A DNA stretch of 64,000 nt from Arthrobacter sp. ok362 (GCF_900102785.1 NZ_FNGC01000006.1:62001-126000); one strand, 5' to 3'. Numbered from the stretch's first letter, positions 7,807-19,108 are shown. The notes: a model not told the origin generated them from the sequence alone. Numbers and translations: made by a program.

Positions 7807-9396
7807 GTGTTCAATTCACTCTCTGACCGGTTGACAGCAACCTTCAAGAATCTGCGTGGCAAAGGCCGCCTGACCGAGGCGGACGTTGACGCCACAGTCC
7901 GCGAGATCCGGCGTGCCCTCCTGGACGCCGATGTCGCCGTGCCCGTGGTCCGGGAGTTCACAGGCCGCGTGCGCGAGCGTGCCCTCGGCGCCGAAGTCTC
8001 CGGCGCGCTGAACCCGAGCCAGCAGATCGTGAAGATCGTCAACGAGGAACTTGTTGAGATCCTTGGCGGCGAGACCCGCCGGATCCGCCTCGCCAAGTCC
8101 GGGCCCACCATCATCATGCTGGCCGGTCTGCAGGGCGCCGGCAAGACCACCCTGGCCGGCAAGCTGTCCAAGTGGCTCAAGTCCCAGGGCCACAGCCCCA
8201 TGCTGGTGGCCTGTGACCTCCAGCGCCCCAACGCCGTCACCCAGCTGCAGGTGGTTGGCCAGCGCGCCGGCGTACCCGTGTTCGCCCCGCACCCGGGCGC
8301 CACGTCCACCGAGCTGGACCACCCTGCCGGCGACCCTGTCGCCGTCGCCCGTGCCGGCGTCGAGGAAGCCAAGCGCACCCTCCACGACGTCGTGATCGTG
8401 GACACCGCCGGCCGTCTTGGCATCGATGCCGAGATGATGGAGCAGGCGCGCCAGATCCGCCGGGCGATCGTCCCGAACGAAGTCCTGTACGTGATCGACT
8501 CCATGATCGGCCAGGACGCCGTGAACACGGCCATGGCCTTCGACGAGGGCGTCAACTTCACCGGCATCGTGCTCTCCAAGCTCGACGGCGACGCCCGCGG
8601 CGGTGCCGCGCTCTCCGTCACATCGGTGACCGGCAAGCCCGTCATGTTCGCATCCACCGGCGAAGGCCTGGACGACTTCGAGCTCTTCCACCCGGACCGC
8701 ATGGCCTCGCGCATCCTCGACATGGGTGACGTCCTCACCCTGATCGAGCAGGCCGAGAAGTCCTGGGACAAGGATGAAGCCGCCCGGATGGCGAAGAAGT
8801 TCGCCGACCAGGAAGACTTCACCCTGGATGACTTCCTCGCCCAGATGCAGCAGATCCGCAACATGGGCTCCATGAAGAAAATGCTCATGATGATGCCCGG
8901 CGCGCAGAACATCCGCCAGCAGCTGGAGCAGTTCGACGAGCGCGAGATCGACCGCGTCGAGGCCATTGTCCGGTCGATGACCCCGCACGAGCGCGTGGCT
9001 CCGAAGATCATCAACGGCTCCCGCCGGGCCCGCATTGCCCGCGGCTCGGGCGTGCACGTCTCCGAGGTCAACGGACTGCTGGAACGCTTTGCCCAGGCCC
9101 AGAAGATGATGAAGAAGATGGCCGCCGGCGGCGGGATGCCCGGCATGCCGGGAATGCCCGGCATGGGCGGCGGGGGCGGTGCTCGAAAGGGAGCCAAGTC
9201 CGCGCCCAAGAAGAAGGCCCGCTCCGGCAACCCGGCCAAGGCTGCGCAGGAACTGCGCGACGCCGAGGCCCGGCGTGCCGCCGGCGCCAAGGCCCTGCCC
9301 ACCGGAGCGTCGTTCGGCCAGCAGGGCGGCGACTTCGATCCGTCCCAGCTGAACCTGCCCAAGGGCTTCGACAAGTTCCTTGGCGGCAGCAAGTAG
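7807..9396 (+). CDS. ffh: Signal recognition particle protein Ffh (SRP54)
   Basis: 529 residues. This SRP GTPase binds signal sequences and 4.5S RNA and pairs with FtsY. It has an N domain, then a G domain with the P-loop GLQGAGKTTLAGKL near residues 104-117, DTAGRLGID, and SKLDGDARGG. The M domain (from about residue 300) is Met-rich, with MGSMKKMLMMMPG and the RNA-binding SRRARIARGSG. The tail repeats GMPGMPG and then becomes Lys/Ala-rich. It starts on GTG (MFNSLSDRL), the usual actinobacterial N terminus. A hairpin follows the stop. Confidence 0.97.
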   Translation: MFNSLSDRLTATFKNLRGKGRLTEADVDATVREIRRALLDADVAVPVVREFTGRVRERALGAEVSGALNPSQQIVKIVNEELVEILGGETRRIRLAKSGPTIIMLAGLQGAGKTTLAGKLSKWLKSQGHSPMLVACDLQRPNAVTQLQVVGQRAGVPVFAPHPGATSTELDHPAGDPVAVARAGVEEAKRTLHDVVIVDTAGRLGIDAEMMEQARQIRRAIVPNEVLYVIDSMIGQDAVNTAMAFDEGVNFTGIVLSKLDGDARGGAALSVTSVTGKPVMFASTGEGLDDFELFHPDRMASRILDMGDVLTLIEQAEKSWDKDEAARMAKKFADQEDFTLDDFLAQMQQIRNMGSMKKMLMMMPGAQNIRQQLEQFDEREIDRVEAIVRSMTPHERVAPKIINGSRRARIARGSGVHVSEVNGLLERFAQAQKMMKKMAAGGGMPGMPGMPGMGGGGGARKGAKSAPKKKARSGNPAKAAQELRDAEARRAAGAKALPTGASFGQQGGDFDPSQLNLPKGFDKFLGGSK

Positions 9397-9401
9397 CCGC
9401 A

Positions 9402-9442
9402 GCTGCTGATGCCGCCGGGACTGTGTCGCCGGCGGCAGCAGC
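9402..9442 (+). terminator. Hairpin downstream of ffh
   Basis: GCCGCCGG (9411-9418) pairs with 9429-9436. A 3-nt bulge separates this from an outer 6-bp helix (9402-9407 with 9437-9442). There is no T-run, so termination is likely but not certain. Confidence 0.5.
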
Positions 9443-9466
9443 ACTGAAGTGCCATAGGGTTAGACA

Positions 9467-12213
<2,747 letters not shown>

Positions 12214-12223
12214 TTAGCGTGGC

Positions 12224-12727
12224 ATGGTGACTCTGCCCAGGGCCGTGCCCCGCATCAGGACGGCGACGCCGGAAGAGCTCCCGGCGCTGTCAGTTCTCGA
12301 GGCCGCGGCAGACCGCGTCCTCGAAGCGGAGCTGGGGAACCAGGCGCTCCCGGCCCCGGAGTTGACGACGCCGGTTGAGCCGCTCTTCATACTTGTCGCC
12401 GGAACCCCGCCCGTAGGGTTTGCCCGCGTTGACGAAGTCGGCGGCCACGCCCATCTGGAGCAACTCTCCGTGCAGCCGGACTTTGGCGGGCGGGGGATCG
12501 GACGGTCCTTGGTGGAGGCGGCCCTCGATGCGGCCCGGGGCCGTGGCTATTTATCAATGACGCTTTGCACTTTCGCGGACGTTCCGTTCAATGCGCCGTT
12601 TTACGCGAGCTGCGGTTTCGAGGAATTCGCCCAGCCCGGGCAGGCGCTGGCTGCCCTGCGGATCCACGAAGCGCAGCTGGGTCTGGATGATCTGGGCCGG
12701 CGGATCGTCATGCGGATTAGGCTTTAG
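12224..12727 (+). CDS. GNAT-family N-acetyltransferase
   Basis: 167 residues. The acetyl-CoA-binding motif A is clear: LEQLSVQPDFGGRGIGRSLV (about residues 86-105, with the R/Q-x-x-G-x-G/A turn). LCTFADVPFNAPFYASCGFE after it corresponds to motif B. The acceptor substrate is not predictable. The start may be ATG 12224 or GTG 12227. It is divergent from the thiC riboswitch and ends 3 bp before the amidohydrolase gene, so the two are probably one transcript. Confidence 0.85.
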   Translation: MVTLPRAVPRIRTATPEELPALSVLEAAADRVLEAELGNQALPAPELTTPVEPLFILVAGTPPVGFARVDEVGGHAHLEQLSVQPDFGGRGIGRSLVEAALDAARGRGYLSMTLCTFADVPFNAPFYASCGFEEFAQPGQALAALRIHEAQLGLDDLGRRIVMRIRL

Positions 12728-12730
12728 GCC

Positions 12731-13843
12731 ATGACCGGCATCATCGAGTTCAGCGGCCCCATCCTCACAGCGGCAGACCAGGAACGCCGCGGGCTCTGGT
12801 CGGTGGATGGCCTGCTCACCTTCCGCCGTCCGGCCGCCGCGCCGGACCTCGTGCTCGACGGCTGGGTCATTCCCGGGCTCGTGGACGCGCACTGCCACAT
12901 CGGCCTGGGCCCTGGCGGGGACGTTTCCGAGGACACCGCGGAATCCCAGGCCCTCGCGGACCGCGACACCGGGACGCTGCTGGTCCGCGGCGCCGGCGCC
13001 GTCCACGACACCCGCTGGCTCCAGCAGCGCGCGGACCTTCCCCGGGTCATCCGCTCCGGCCGGCACCTCGCCAGGACCCGGCGCTACCTGCCGGGCCTGG
13101 CCGTCGAGGTCGAACCGGAGGATCTCGTCGAGGCCGTGCGCAAGCAGGCCCGCGCAGGCGACGGCTGGGTCAAGCTCGTGGGGGACTGGATCGACCGCGA
13201 CGCCGGCGACCTCGCCGCCAGCTTTCCCGCCCGGACGGTCAAGGACGCCGTCCAGGCGGCCCACGATGAGGGGGCCCGCGTCACCGCGCACTGCTTCGCC
13301 GAAGACACCCTGGATGACATGCTCGACGCCGGGATCGACTGCATCGAGCACGCCACCGGGCTGCTGCCCCGGCACCTGCCCCGCTTCCGTGAGCAGGGCG
13401 TCCCGATCGTGCCCACCCTGATCAACATCGCCACGTTCCCGGACATCGCCGCCCGGGCGGAGGCCAAGTTCCCCCGCTACGCCGCCCACATGCGTTCGCT
13501 GTGGGAGCGGCGGGCTGAAAGGGTGCTCGAAGCCTACGAGGCCGGGGTGGCGATCTATGCCGGCACCGACGCCGGCAGCGTGATCAGCCACGGCCGGATC
13601 GTGGACGAGATTCAGGCCCTGCACGCCGCCGGACTTCCCGCCGCAGCCGCCCTCGACGCCGCAAGCTGGTCCGCGCGGACGTGGCTCGGCGCGGAGTCCA
13701 TCGGCGAAGGGGCAAGTGCGGATGTCCTTGTCACCGCCGAGGATCCGCGGAGCCAACCGGCCACGCTCCGCCAGCTCAAGCAGATCGTGCTGCGCGGGCT
13801 GCCAGTGAACCGGGAACCAGGCCGGCCACTAGGAATAAATTGA
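12731..13843 (+). CDS. Amidohydrolase-family metal-dependent hydrolase
   Basis: 370 residues of the amidohydrolase superfamily (imidazolonepropionase/prolidase-like). The metal motif VDAHCHIG (HxH, about residues 53-60) ends the first barrel strand. AHCFAED and IEHATGL supply later His ligands, and YAGTDAGS carries the catalytic Asp. C-terminal LGAESIGEGASADVLV is the usual small beta-sandwich. It is cytosolic and its substrate is unknown. It follows the GNAT gene with a 3-bp gap. Confidence 0.85.
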   Translation: MTGIIEFSGPILTAADQERRGLWSVDGLLTFRRPAAAPDLVLDGWVIPGLVDAHCHIGLGPGGDVSEDTAESQALADRDTGTLLVRGAGAVHDTRWLQQRADLPRVIRSGRHLARTRRYLPGLAVEVEPEDLVEAVRKQARAGDGWVKLVGDWIDRDAGDLAASFPARTVKDAVQAAHDEGARVTAHCFAEDTLDDMLDAGIDCIEHATGLLPRHLPRFREQGVPIVPTLINIATFPDIAARAEAKFPRYAAHMRSLWERRAERVLEAYEAGVAIYAGTDAGSVISHGRIVDEIQALHAAGLPAAAALDAASWSARTWLGAESIGEGASADVLVTAEDPRSQPATLRQLKQIVLRGLPVNREPGRPLGIN

Positions 13844-13913
13844 AGCTTCAAGTAATTTACTTCTATGTAGAGTCACCGAAAGCCGGTGGCTACAGAATCC
13901 ACGGAGCGTTTCA

Positions 13914-14789
13914 ATGACCGCAGCAGCCAGCACCCAGGACCTCCTTCCTGCCGAACTCACCATGGGCACTGTGATGCTCAAGGTCGGCGACATGAAGCTC
14001 ATGACCGACTACTACCAGCGCGCCCTCGGCCTGGAAGCCGTGGCCGAACAGGACGGCGGGCTCTACCTTGGGCGCCAGCAGAAGCCGCTGGTCCACCTGG
14101 CACCCGCCCCTGGCCTGGCCCTTCCTTACCGCGGCGAAGCCGGGCTCTTCCACACCGCGCTCCTCTTCGAGGACCAGCACTCCCTGGCGGCCACCATTGC
14201 CAGCGCGGCCCAGTACGAGCCCCAGTCCTTCACCGGCAGCGCGGACCATCTCGTCAGTGAGGCCTTCTACTTCAACGACCCCGAAGGCAACGGCATCGAG
14301 CTGTACTGGGACCGGCCGCGGGAGGCCTGGTCCTGGGAGGGCAAGAACGTTGTCATGGACAGCCTCGCCCTGCCGCCGCAACGCTACCTGCAGCAGTACC
14401 TGACCGAGGAGTCCGTTGCCGGCCAGCGCCAGGCTGCCGCCGGCGTCGGGCACGTCCACCTGCAGGTGGGCGACGTCCAGTCGGCGCATGAGTTCTACGT
14501 CGGCACGCTCGGCTTCGAGAAGACCGCGGGCTGGCATGGCCAGGCGCTGTTCGTCTCGGCCGGCGGCTACCACCACCATATGGCCATGAACGTCTGGAAC
14601 AGCCGCGGCGCGGGCCCTCGGCGCGACACGCTGGGCCTGGGTGAAGTCCTCATTGAAGTGCCGTCCGGTGACGACGTCGCGGCCCTGGCCGACCGGCTCA
14701 AGGTCGCCGGCGTCGACTCGCACCACACCGGCGCCGAGCTGCGCTTCGAGGACCCGTGGCGCAACCGGATCCGCGTCGCCGTGCGCTAA
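13914..14789 (+). CDS. VOC-family dioxygenase, CatE-like (two glyoxalase-fold domains)
   Basis: 291 residues with two vicinal-oxygen-chelate domains. The first begins MGTVMLKVGDMKLMTDYYQ and the second VGHVHLQVGDVQSAHEFYVG. The ring-cleavage-type metal ligands appear as FHTAL, NGIELYW, VGHVHLQV and GYHHHMAMNVW. It resembles Bacillus CatE/YfiE-type catechol 2,3-dioxygenases, although many such proteins have no proven substrate. GGAG lies about 9 bp before the ATG. The palindromic repeat array begins 12 bp after its stop, and no terminator lies between them. Confidence 0.85.
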   Translation: MTAAASTQDLLPAELTMGTVMLKVGDMKLMTDYYQRALGLEAVAEQDGGLYLGRQQKPLVHLAPAPGLALPYRGEAGLFHTALLFEDQHSLAATIASAAQYEPQSFTGSADHLVSEAFYFNDPEGNGIELYWDRPREAWSWEGKNVVMDSLALPPQRYLQQYLTEESVAGQRQAAAGVGHVHLQVGDVQSAHEFYVGTLGFEKTAGWHGQALFVSAGGYHHHMAMNVWNSRGAGPRRDTLGLGEVLIEVPSGDDVAALADRLKVAGVDSHHTGAELRFEDPWRNRIRVAVR

Positions 14790-14800
14790 GGCACGCTTTT

Positions 14801-15500
14801 CGCTGGGCATGTCCAGCGTTCCAACCTCCCCGCTGGACATGCCCAACCTTCGCCGGCCGGACTTCGGAACATGTCCAACGCGGGCAGCCGGGAATGGACA
14901 TAGCTGCCATATGTCCATTGCTCATCGTCAGGGGAGGGCATGTCCACGGGAAGGCCGGGTGGGCAGGGTTCCCCCGGGCTGGCGGAGGACATGCCCACTG
15001 TTCGCTGACACTGTTCGCTGACAGGACCGCTGGGCATGTCCACCGGTCACAGCCGGCAATGGACATAGCTGCCAGATGTCCATTGCTCACCGTCAGGGGA
15101 GGGCATGTCCACGGGAGGGGCCCGGTGAGGCGAGGTTCCCCCGGGCTGGCGGAGGACATGCCCAACGTTCGCTGACACTGTTCGCTGGCAGGGCCGTTGG
15201 GCATGTCCACTGGTTACAGCTGGGAATGGACATAGCTGCCATATGTCCATTGCTCACCGTCAGGAGAGGGCGTGTCCACGGGAGGGGCCCGGTGAGGCGA
15301 GGTTCCCCCGGGCTGGCGGAGGACATGCCCAACGTTCGCTGACACTGTTCGCTGGCAGGGCCGTTGGGCATGTCCACCGGTAACAGCTGGGAATGGACAT
15401 AGCTGCCATATGTCCATTGCTCACCGTCAGGGGAGGGCATGTCCACAGGCGGGGCCGGTCGGGCAGGGTTCCCCCGGGCTGGCGGAGGGCATGTCCAGCG
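14801..15500. repeat. Palindromic repeat array of alternating GGACAT/ATGTCC motifs (period 165-167 bp)
   Basis: This 800-bp gene gap holds 21 exact GGACAT or ATGTCC hexamers plus one GTGTCC variant (15272). The unit repeats with periods 165, 167 and 167 (core starts 14894, 15059, 15226, 15393). Successive hexamers are spaced 15, 29, 49, 49 and 25 bp in each unit. Each unit contains a short palindrome, AATGGACATA-7nt-TATGTCCATT; a long inverted repeat, GGACATGCCCAACG-26nt-CGTTGGGCATGTCC (15154-15208 and 15321-15375); and a GGCATGTCC/GGACATGCC pair 49 bp apart. The left edge adds GGGCATGTCCAGCG-12nt-CGCTGGACATGCCC (14805-14844). The period is not a multiple of 3 and frames differ between units, so it is not coding. 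Confidence 0.95.
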
Positions 15501-15589
15501 GTCGGGGCGAGGCTGTGCTGAAGCGACTAGGCTGAAGCGACGCCGAAAAACCGCGGCCCAGCGCCGCCAGACATCTAAGGACGAGATCC

Positions 15590-16027
15590 ATGGGATTCAC
15601 CGAAGTCTTTGTCTTCACCCACGATGAAGCCCTCAAACGTGCTGCTGCCCTCGACGGCGGGGCTCCCGCCGCCCCCGCGGCCGTCCGGATTGCGGATATC
15701 ACGGACTTCGAAATCGAGCGCTTGGGTGACCTGGCCGGCACTGCCGTCCACGCGGCCGGTGCCGACTACGAGCTGGCCATGGTGGACGTGGCCACCGACT
15801 CGCTGCTCGGCGTCCCCGCCGCGATGGTCCGCACGCTGGCGGAACTGCTCAGCTATGAAACCGAAGGGGAGGGCGACGTCCTTGAGGACGTGGCGGCCAA
15901 CTGGGCCGCCGAGGAGGACATGCCCTTCGGCCCGGACGAGGCGCGGGGCTATGTCCGCCGTATCGCCGAGCTCGCGGCCGCAGTGGACCCCGCCAGCAAG
16001 TCGGGGCTCTACGTCTGGACGACCTGA
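15590..16027 (+). CDS. Conserved-looking hypothetical protein, 145 aa
   Basis: I do not recognise this protein. It is small, acidic and has no signal peptide or membrane segment. It opens MGFTEVFVFTHDEALKRAAA, carries a helix-rich middle with LAELLSYETEGEGDVLEDVA, and ends LAAAVDPASKSGLYVWTT. GGACGAG lies about 8 bp before the ATG, and the codon use (G/C third positions) matches its neighbours, so it is very likely real. It lies directly downstream of the palindromic array, whose last hexamer is 94 bp before the start. Any link to the array is speculation. Confidence 0.65.
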   Translation: MGFTEVFVFTHDEALKRAAALDGGAPAAPAAVRIADITDFEIERLGDLAGTAVHAAGADYELAMVDVATDSLLGVPAAMVRTLAELLSYETEGEGDVLEDVAANWAAEEDMPFGPDEARGYVRRIAELAAAVDPASKSGLYVWTT

Positions 16028-16284
16028 CCGGACGACCTGACGGGACGACCCGTCTGGACGACCTGATCGGCGCGGATCGCCGCGTCCAGGTCGCTCGCTG
16101 ATGCGCCGGGCCCGTGTCAAGTCGAAATCCTGCCGGTGATCTGGCACAATGAACAGGTACTCGATCTGCGTGGCCCCTCTCTCCGCGTCTGGATCTTGTC
16201 CTTTAGAACCCCCAAGTACGGCCCGCCCCACGGGTGCAGAACGCCGGGCTCGACCCCGTTTCAGAAACAGGAGTGACCACAAAA

Positions 16285-16710
16285 GTGGCCGTAAAGATTC
16301 GCCTTAAGCGCTTCGGTAAGATGCGCGCACCGTACTACCGCATCGTCGTCATGGACTCACGCTCCAAGCGTGATGGCCGTGCCATCGAAGAGATCGGCAA
16401 GTACCACCCGACCGAAGAGCCCTCGTACATCGAGGTCGACACGGACCGTGCCCAGTACTGGCTCGGCGTCGGCGCACAGCCGTCCGAGCAGGTTGCCGCG
16501 ATCCTGAAGATCACCGGTGACTGGCAGAAGTTCAAGGGTCTCCCGGGCCAGGAGGGAACCTTGAAGACCAAGGCTCCCAAGGCTGCCTTCGTTACCCCGG
16601 AAAAGGGTTCCGTGATCATCCCGGAAGCCATCACCAAGAAGGCCAAGAAGGACGAAGCTGCCGAGGCTCCCGCCGACGCCGCTGAAGCAGAGACCACCGA
16701 GGCTGAGTAA
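16285..16710 (+). CDS. rpsP: 30S ribosomal protein S16
   Basis: 141 residues. The S16 core [20 protein letters not shown] is followed by [19 protein letters not shown] and the actinobacterial acidic/Ala C-terminal extension. I start at GTG 16285 (MAVKIRL), which has CAGGAG 11 bp upstream. GTG 16273 and the ATG at 16234 are also in frame but overlap or precede that ribosome site. It heads the rpsP-KH-rimM-trmD cluster. The 257-bp gap upstream contains short GGACGACCTGA repeats (16014-16070) and probably the promoter, with CACAAT at 16145 as a possible -10. Confidence 0.96.
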   Translation: MAVKIRLKRFGKMRAPYYRIVVMDSRSKRDGRAIEEIGKYHPTEEPSYIEVDTDRAQYWLGVGAQPSEQVAAILKITGDWQKFKGLPGQEGTLKTKAPKAAFVTPEKGSVIIPEAITKKAKKDEAAEAPADAAEAETTEAE

Positions 16711-16711
16711 A

Positions 16712-16954
16712 TTGCTGGCAGAAGCGCTCGAACACCTGGTCCGCGGGATTGTTGACAGCCCTGAGGACGTCAAGGTCAGTGCGAAGAACAACCGCCGCGG
16801 GGAAACCCTCGAGGTGCGCGTTCATCAGGACGACCTCGGACGGGTGATCGGCCGGCAGGGCCGGACCGCACGCGCATTGCGCACTGTGGTTGCGGCGCTG
16901 GCGGACGGCGAGCCGGTCAGGGTCGACGTCGTCGACACCGACCGCCGCCGGTAA
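16712..16954 (+). CDS. KH-domain RNA-binding protein (KhpA type)
   Basis: 80 residues starting on TTG one base after the rpsP stop. A single type II KH domain carries the GxxG loop in DLGRVIGRQGRTARALRTVV. KhpA proteins bind RNA with KhpB and affect cell division and translation in Gram-positives. The position between rpsP and rimM is the standard one and supports the rare start codon. Confidence 0.93.
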   Translation: MLAEALEHLVRGIVDSPEDVKVSAKNNRRGETLEVRVHQDDLGRVIGRQGRTARALRTVVAALADGEPVRVDVVDTDRRR

Positions 16955-16981
16955 CGCTTTCAGCACTACTTGTCTTGAGTC

Positions 16982-17014
16982 CGGCCCCTTCACCAGATCA
17001 TGGTGGAGGGGCCG
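16982..17014 (+). terminator. Intergenic hairpin before rimM
   Basis: CGGCCCCTTCACCA (16982-16995) pairs with 17001-17014 across a 5-nt loop, with one G-U pair. CTGTTTTC follows. It could attenuate transcription between the KH gene and rimM. Confidence 0.5.
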
Positions 17015-17076
17015 AACTGTTTTCCCGTATTTACGCACCAGACCTACAGAATCACCAACCCCGAACAGAGGAACAG

Positions 17077-17691
17077 ATGCAGCTCCAGGTGGCACGAATC
17101 GGCAAGCCCCACGGCATCCGCGGCGAAGTGACCGTCCAGGTGCTCACCGACGCGCCCGGCGACCGTTTTGTCCCCGGCACGCAGTTCATCGTGGAACCCG
17201 CCTCCGCCGGGCCGCTGACGGTGTTCAGCGCCCGCTGGAACAAGGACATCCTCTTGCTGGCCTTCGACGAGATCGAGACCCGCAACGACGCCGAGACGCT
17301 CCGCGGCGCCAAACTGTTCATCGAAACCGAAGAAATCGGCGCCGACGACGATGAGGGCTGGTACGAGCACGAGCTCGTGGGCCTGGACGTCCGGGTGGGC
17401 GGCAACGTGGTCGGCAAGGTCTCAGCACTGCACACCCTGCCCGTCCAGGACTTGCTGGTGGTCACCACGGATGACGGCAAGGAAGTCCTGGTCCCGTTCG
17501 TGGAGCAGATTGTGCCCGAGGTCAACGTGGGTGAAAGGTACGTCCTCGTCACCCCGCCGCCCGGACTGTTCGAGGTCAACACCGACGAGGCCCCCCAAGA
17601 CCAGAACCCTGAAGACCAGAACTCTGAAGCGCTGGGCACGGAAGAGCAGGACACCGCCGCCCGGAACCCCGAAGAGCAGGGCAAGGCGTAG
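17077..17691 (+). CDS. rimM: Ribosome maturation factor RimM
   Basis: 204 residues. RimM binds S19 and helps 30S head assembly. The N-terminal RimM domain begins MQLQVARIGKPHGIRGEVTV, and the PRC-barrel domain follows with WYEHELVGLDV and VPFVEQIVPEV. The tail after about residue 165 is an acidic Glu/Asp/Gln low-complexity stretch (DQNPEDQN). ATG 17077 has AGAGGAA upstream and gives the family N terminus; the frame is open to 16975 but without conserved sequence. The stop is immediately followed by the trmD ATG. Confidence 0.95.
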   Translation: MQLQVARIGKPHGIRGEVTVQVLTDAPGDRFVPGTQFIVEPASAGPLTVFSARWNKDILLLAFDEIETRNDAETLRGAKLFIETEEIGADDDEGWYEHELVGLDVRVGGNVVGKVSALHTLPVQDLLVVTTDDGKEVLVPFVEQIVPEVNVGERYVLVTPPPGLFEVNTDEAPQDQNPEDQNSEALGTEEQDTAARNPEEQGKA

Positions 17692-18513
17692 ATGAGAATC
17701 GACGTCGTCAGCATCTTTCCGGAGTACCTGGCCCCGCTGGAGCTGTCGCTGATCGGCAAGGCCCGCCAGGATGGCCTGCTGGACCTGAGGGTCCATGACC
17801 TGCGGGAGTTCACCACCGACCGGCACCGGACGGTGGATGACACCCCGTACGGCGGCGGCGCCGGCATGGTCATGAAGCCCGAGCCGTGGGCGCAGGCCCT
17901 CACCGCCGTGGCAGCAGGGCGGTCCGAAGACGCCGGCGCACCCGGCGCTTCCGGATCTGCGGGCAAACCGGTACTGATTGTCCCGTCGCCGGCGGGGGAG
18001 CGCTTCACCCAGGCCACCGCGCACGAACTGGCGGAGGAAGACCAGCTGGTGTTCGCCTGCGGACGCTATGAAGGCATCGACGAACGGGTCCTGGAATGGG
18101 CCGCGGACCACTTCACGGTGCGGCCGATGAGCCTGGGGGACTACGTCCTCAACGGCGGCGAAGTCGCCGTGCTGGCCATGGTTGAGGCCATTGGGCGGCT
18201 GCTGCCCGGCGTCGTCGGCAACCCCGAGTCCCTCGTGGAGGAGTCCCACTCGGACGGGCTGCTCGAGTACCCCGTCTACACCAAGCCTTCCAGCTGGCGG
18301 GACCGGGACGTCCCGGCGGTGCTGCTGAGCGGCAACCACGGCAAGATTGCCCAGTGGCGCAGGCACGAGCAGTACCGGCGCACCGCCGAACGCCGCCCCG
18401 ACCTGCTCGTGGAGTTCGACGCCGGCAAGCTGCCCCGCGCGGACGGCGCGGCGTTCGCTGACCTGGGGTACGACGTCGTCGACGGCCACCTGGTGCGCCG
18501 TCCCGACGCCTAA
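17692..18513 (+). CDS. trmD: tRNA (guanine-37-N1)-methyltransferase
   Basis: 273 residues of the SPOUT-fold TrmD, which methylates G37 of tRNAs reading CNN codons. Family motifs are [17 protein letters not shown], the trefoil-knot SAM motif [20 protein letters not shown], and [20 protein letters not shown] short Gly/Ala/Ser insertion (about residues 76-90) is not conserved in the family. It abuts rimM with zero spacing. Confidence 0.97.
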   Translation: MRIDVVSIFPEYLAPLELSLIGKARQDGLLDLRVHDLREFTTDRHRTVDDTPYGGGAGMVMKPEPWAQALTAVAAGRSEDAGAPGASGSAGKPVLIVPSPAGERFTQATAHELAEEDQLVFACGRYEGIDERVLEWAADHFTVRPMSLGDYVLNGGEVAVLAMVEAIGRLLPGVVGNPESLVEESHSDGLLEYPVYTKPSSWRDRDVPAVLLSGNHGKIAQWRRHEQYRRTAERRPDLLVEFDAGKLPRADGAAFADLGYDVVDGHLVRRPDA

Positions 18514-18748
18514 CCGCCGGGATTGGGCTAACCCGCACAAAATGTGGCAAAATTAGTCCTTGTGCCTGCTGGGTTGCGAACCTGCCACAGGGGGAGCGCT
18601 ACCAACAGCCCGGCACCCCGGTCCCGTCTATTCCTGACAGGGCCGGATTGACAAACTTTCGGCGGATATTTCCGGGGGGCATCTGCCCCCGGGCTTGGCC
18701 GCCGTAACCCAACGTGAGTGACCTGTGGCGTTCACCAGGAGTGGATCA
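18514..18748 (+). other. rplS 5' leader with nested hairpin
   Basis: This 235-bp gap probably holds the rplS promoter and a structured leader. A hairpin at 18661-18703 has an outer GGCGG/CCGCC stem and an inner CCGGGGG/CCCCCGG stem. CAAAATTA at about 18548 could be a -10. I do not match the leader to a described family. Confidence 0.4.
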
Positions 18749-19108
18749 ATGCATATCCTCGATTCCGTAGATGCAGCCTCGCTGCGCACCGATGTTCCCG
18801 AGTTCCGCGCGGGTGACACCATCAAGGTTCACGTGAACATCATCGAAGGCAAGAACTCCCGCGTCCAGGTCTTCCAGGGCTTCGTCCTGGGCCGCCACGG
18901 CGATGGCGTCCGCGAAACCTTCACCGTCCGCAAGGTCTCCTTCGGTGTCGGCGTAGAGCGTACCTTCCCGGTGCACTCCCCGATCATCGACAAGATCGAG
19001 CTCGTCTCCAAGGGTGACGTGCGCCGCGCCAAGCTTTACTACATGCGTAACCTGCGTGGTAAGGCCGCGAAGATCAAGGAAAAGCGCGACTTCCAGCCTG
19101 CCAAGTAA
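18749..19108 (+). CDS. rplS: 50S ribosomal protein L19
   Basis: 119 residues, standard for L19, located at the subunit interface. It starts [19 protein letters not shown] and continues through [29 protein letters not shown] and [24 protein letters not shown] 18749 has AGGAGTGG upstream and gives the family N terminus; the in-frame GTG at 18725 would add 8 atypical residues. It lies between trmD and lepB, the usual actinobacterial order. Confidence 0.96.
   Translation: MHILDSVDAASLRTDVPEFRAGDTIKVHVNIIEGKNSRVQVFQGFVLGRHGDGVRETFTVRKVSFGVGVERTFPVHSPIIDKIELVSKGDVRRAKLYYMRNLRGKAAKIKEKRDFQPAK

Noticed and set aside
14698..15446. Several 60-170-codon frames on both strands within the palindromic array (starting MDMPS-like)
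   Set aside because: They arise because the repeat lacks stops in some frames; units shift frame every 167 bp, so there is no conserved reading frame.
14801..15500. CRISPR array
   Set aside because: The repeat unit is 165-167 bp with almost no unique spacer, internal inverted repeats and no cas genes.
18648..18670. TTGACA at 18648 as rplS -35
   Set aside because: The only AT-rich -10 candidate (GATATT at 18665) is 11 bp away, too close for a sigma-70 promoter.
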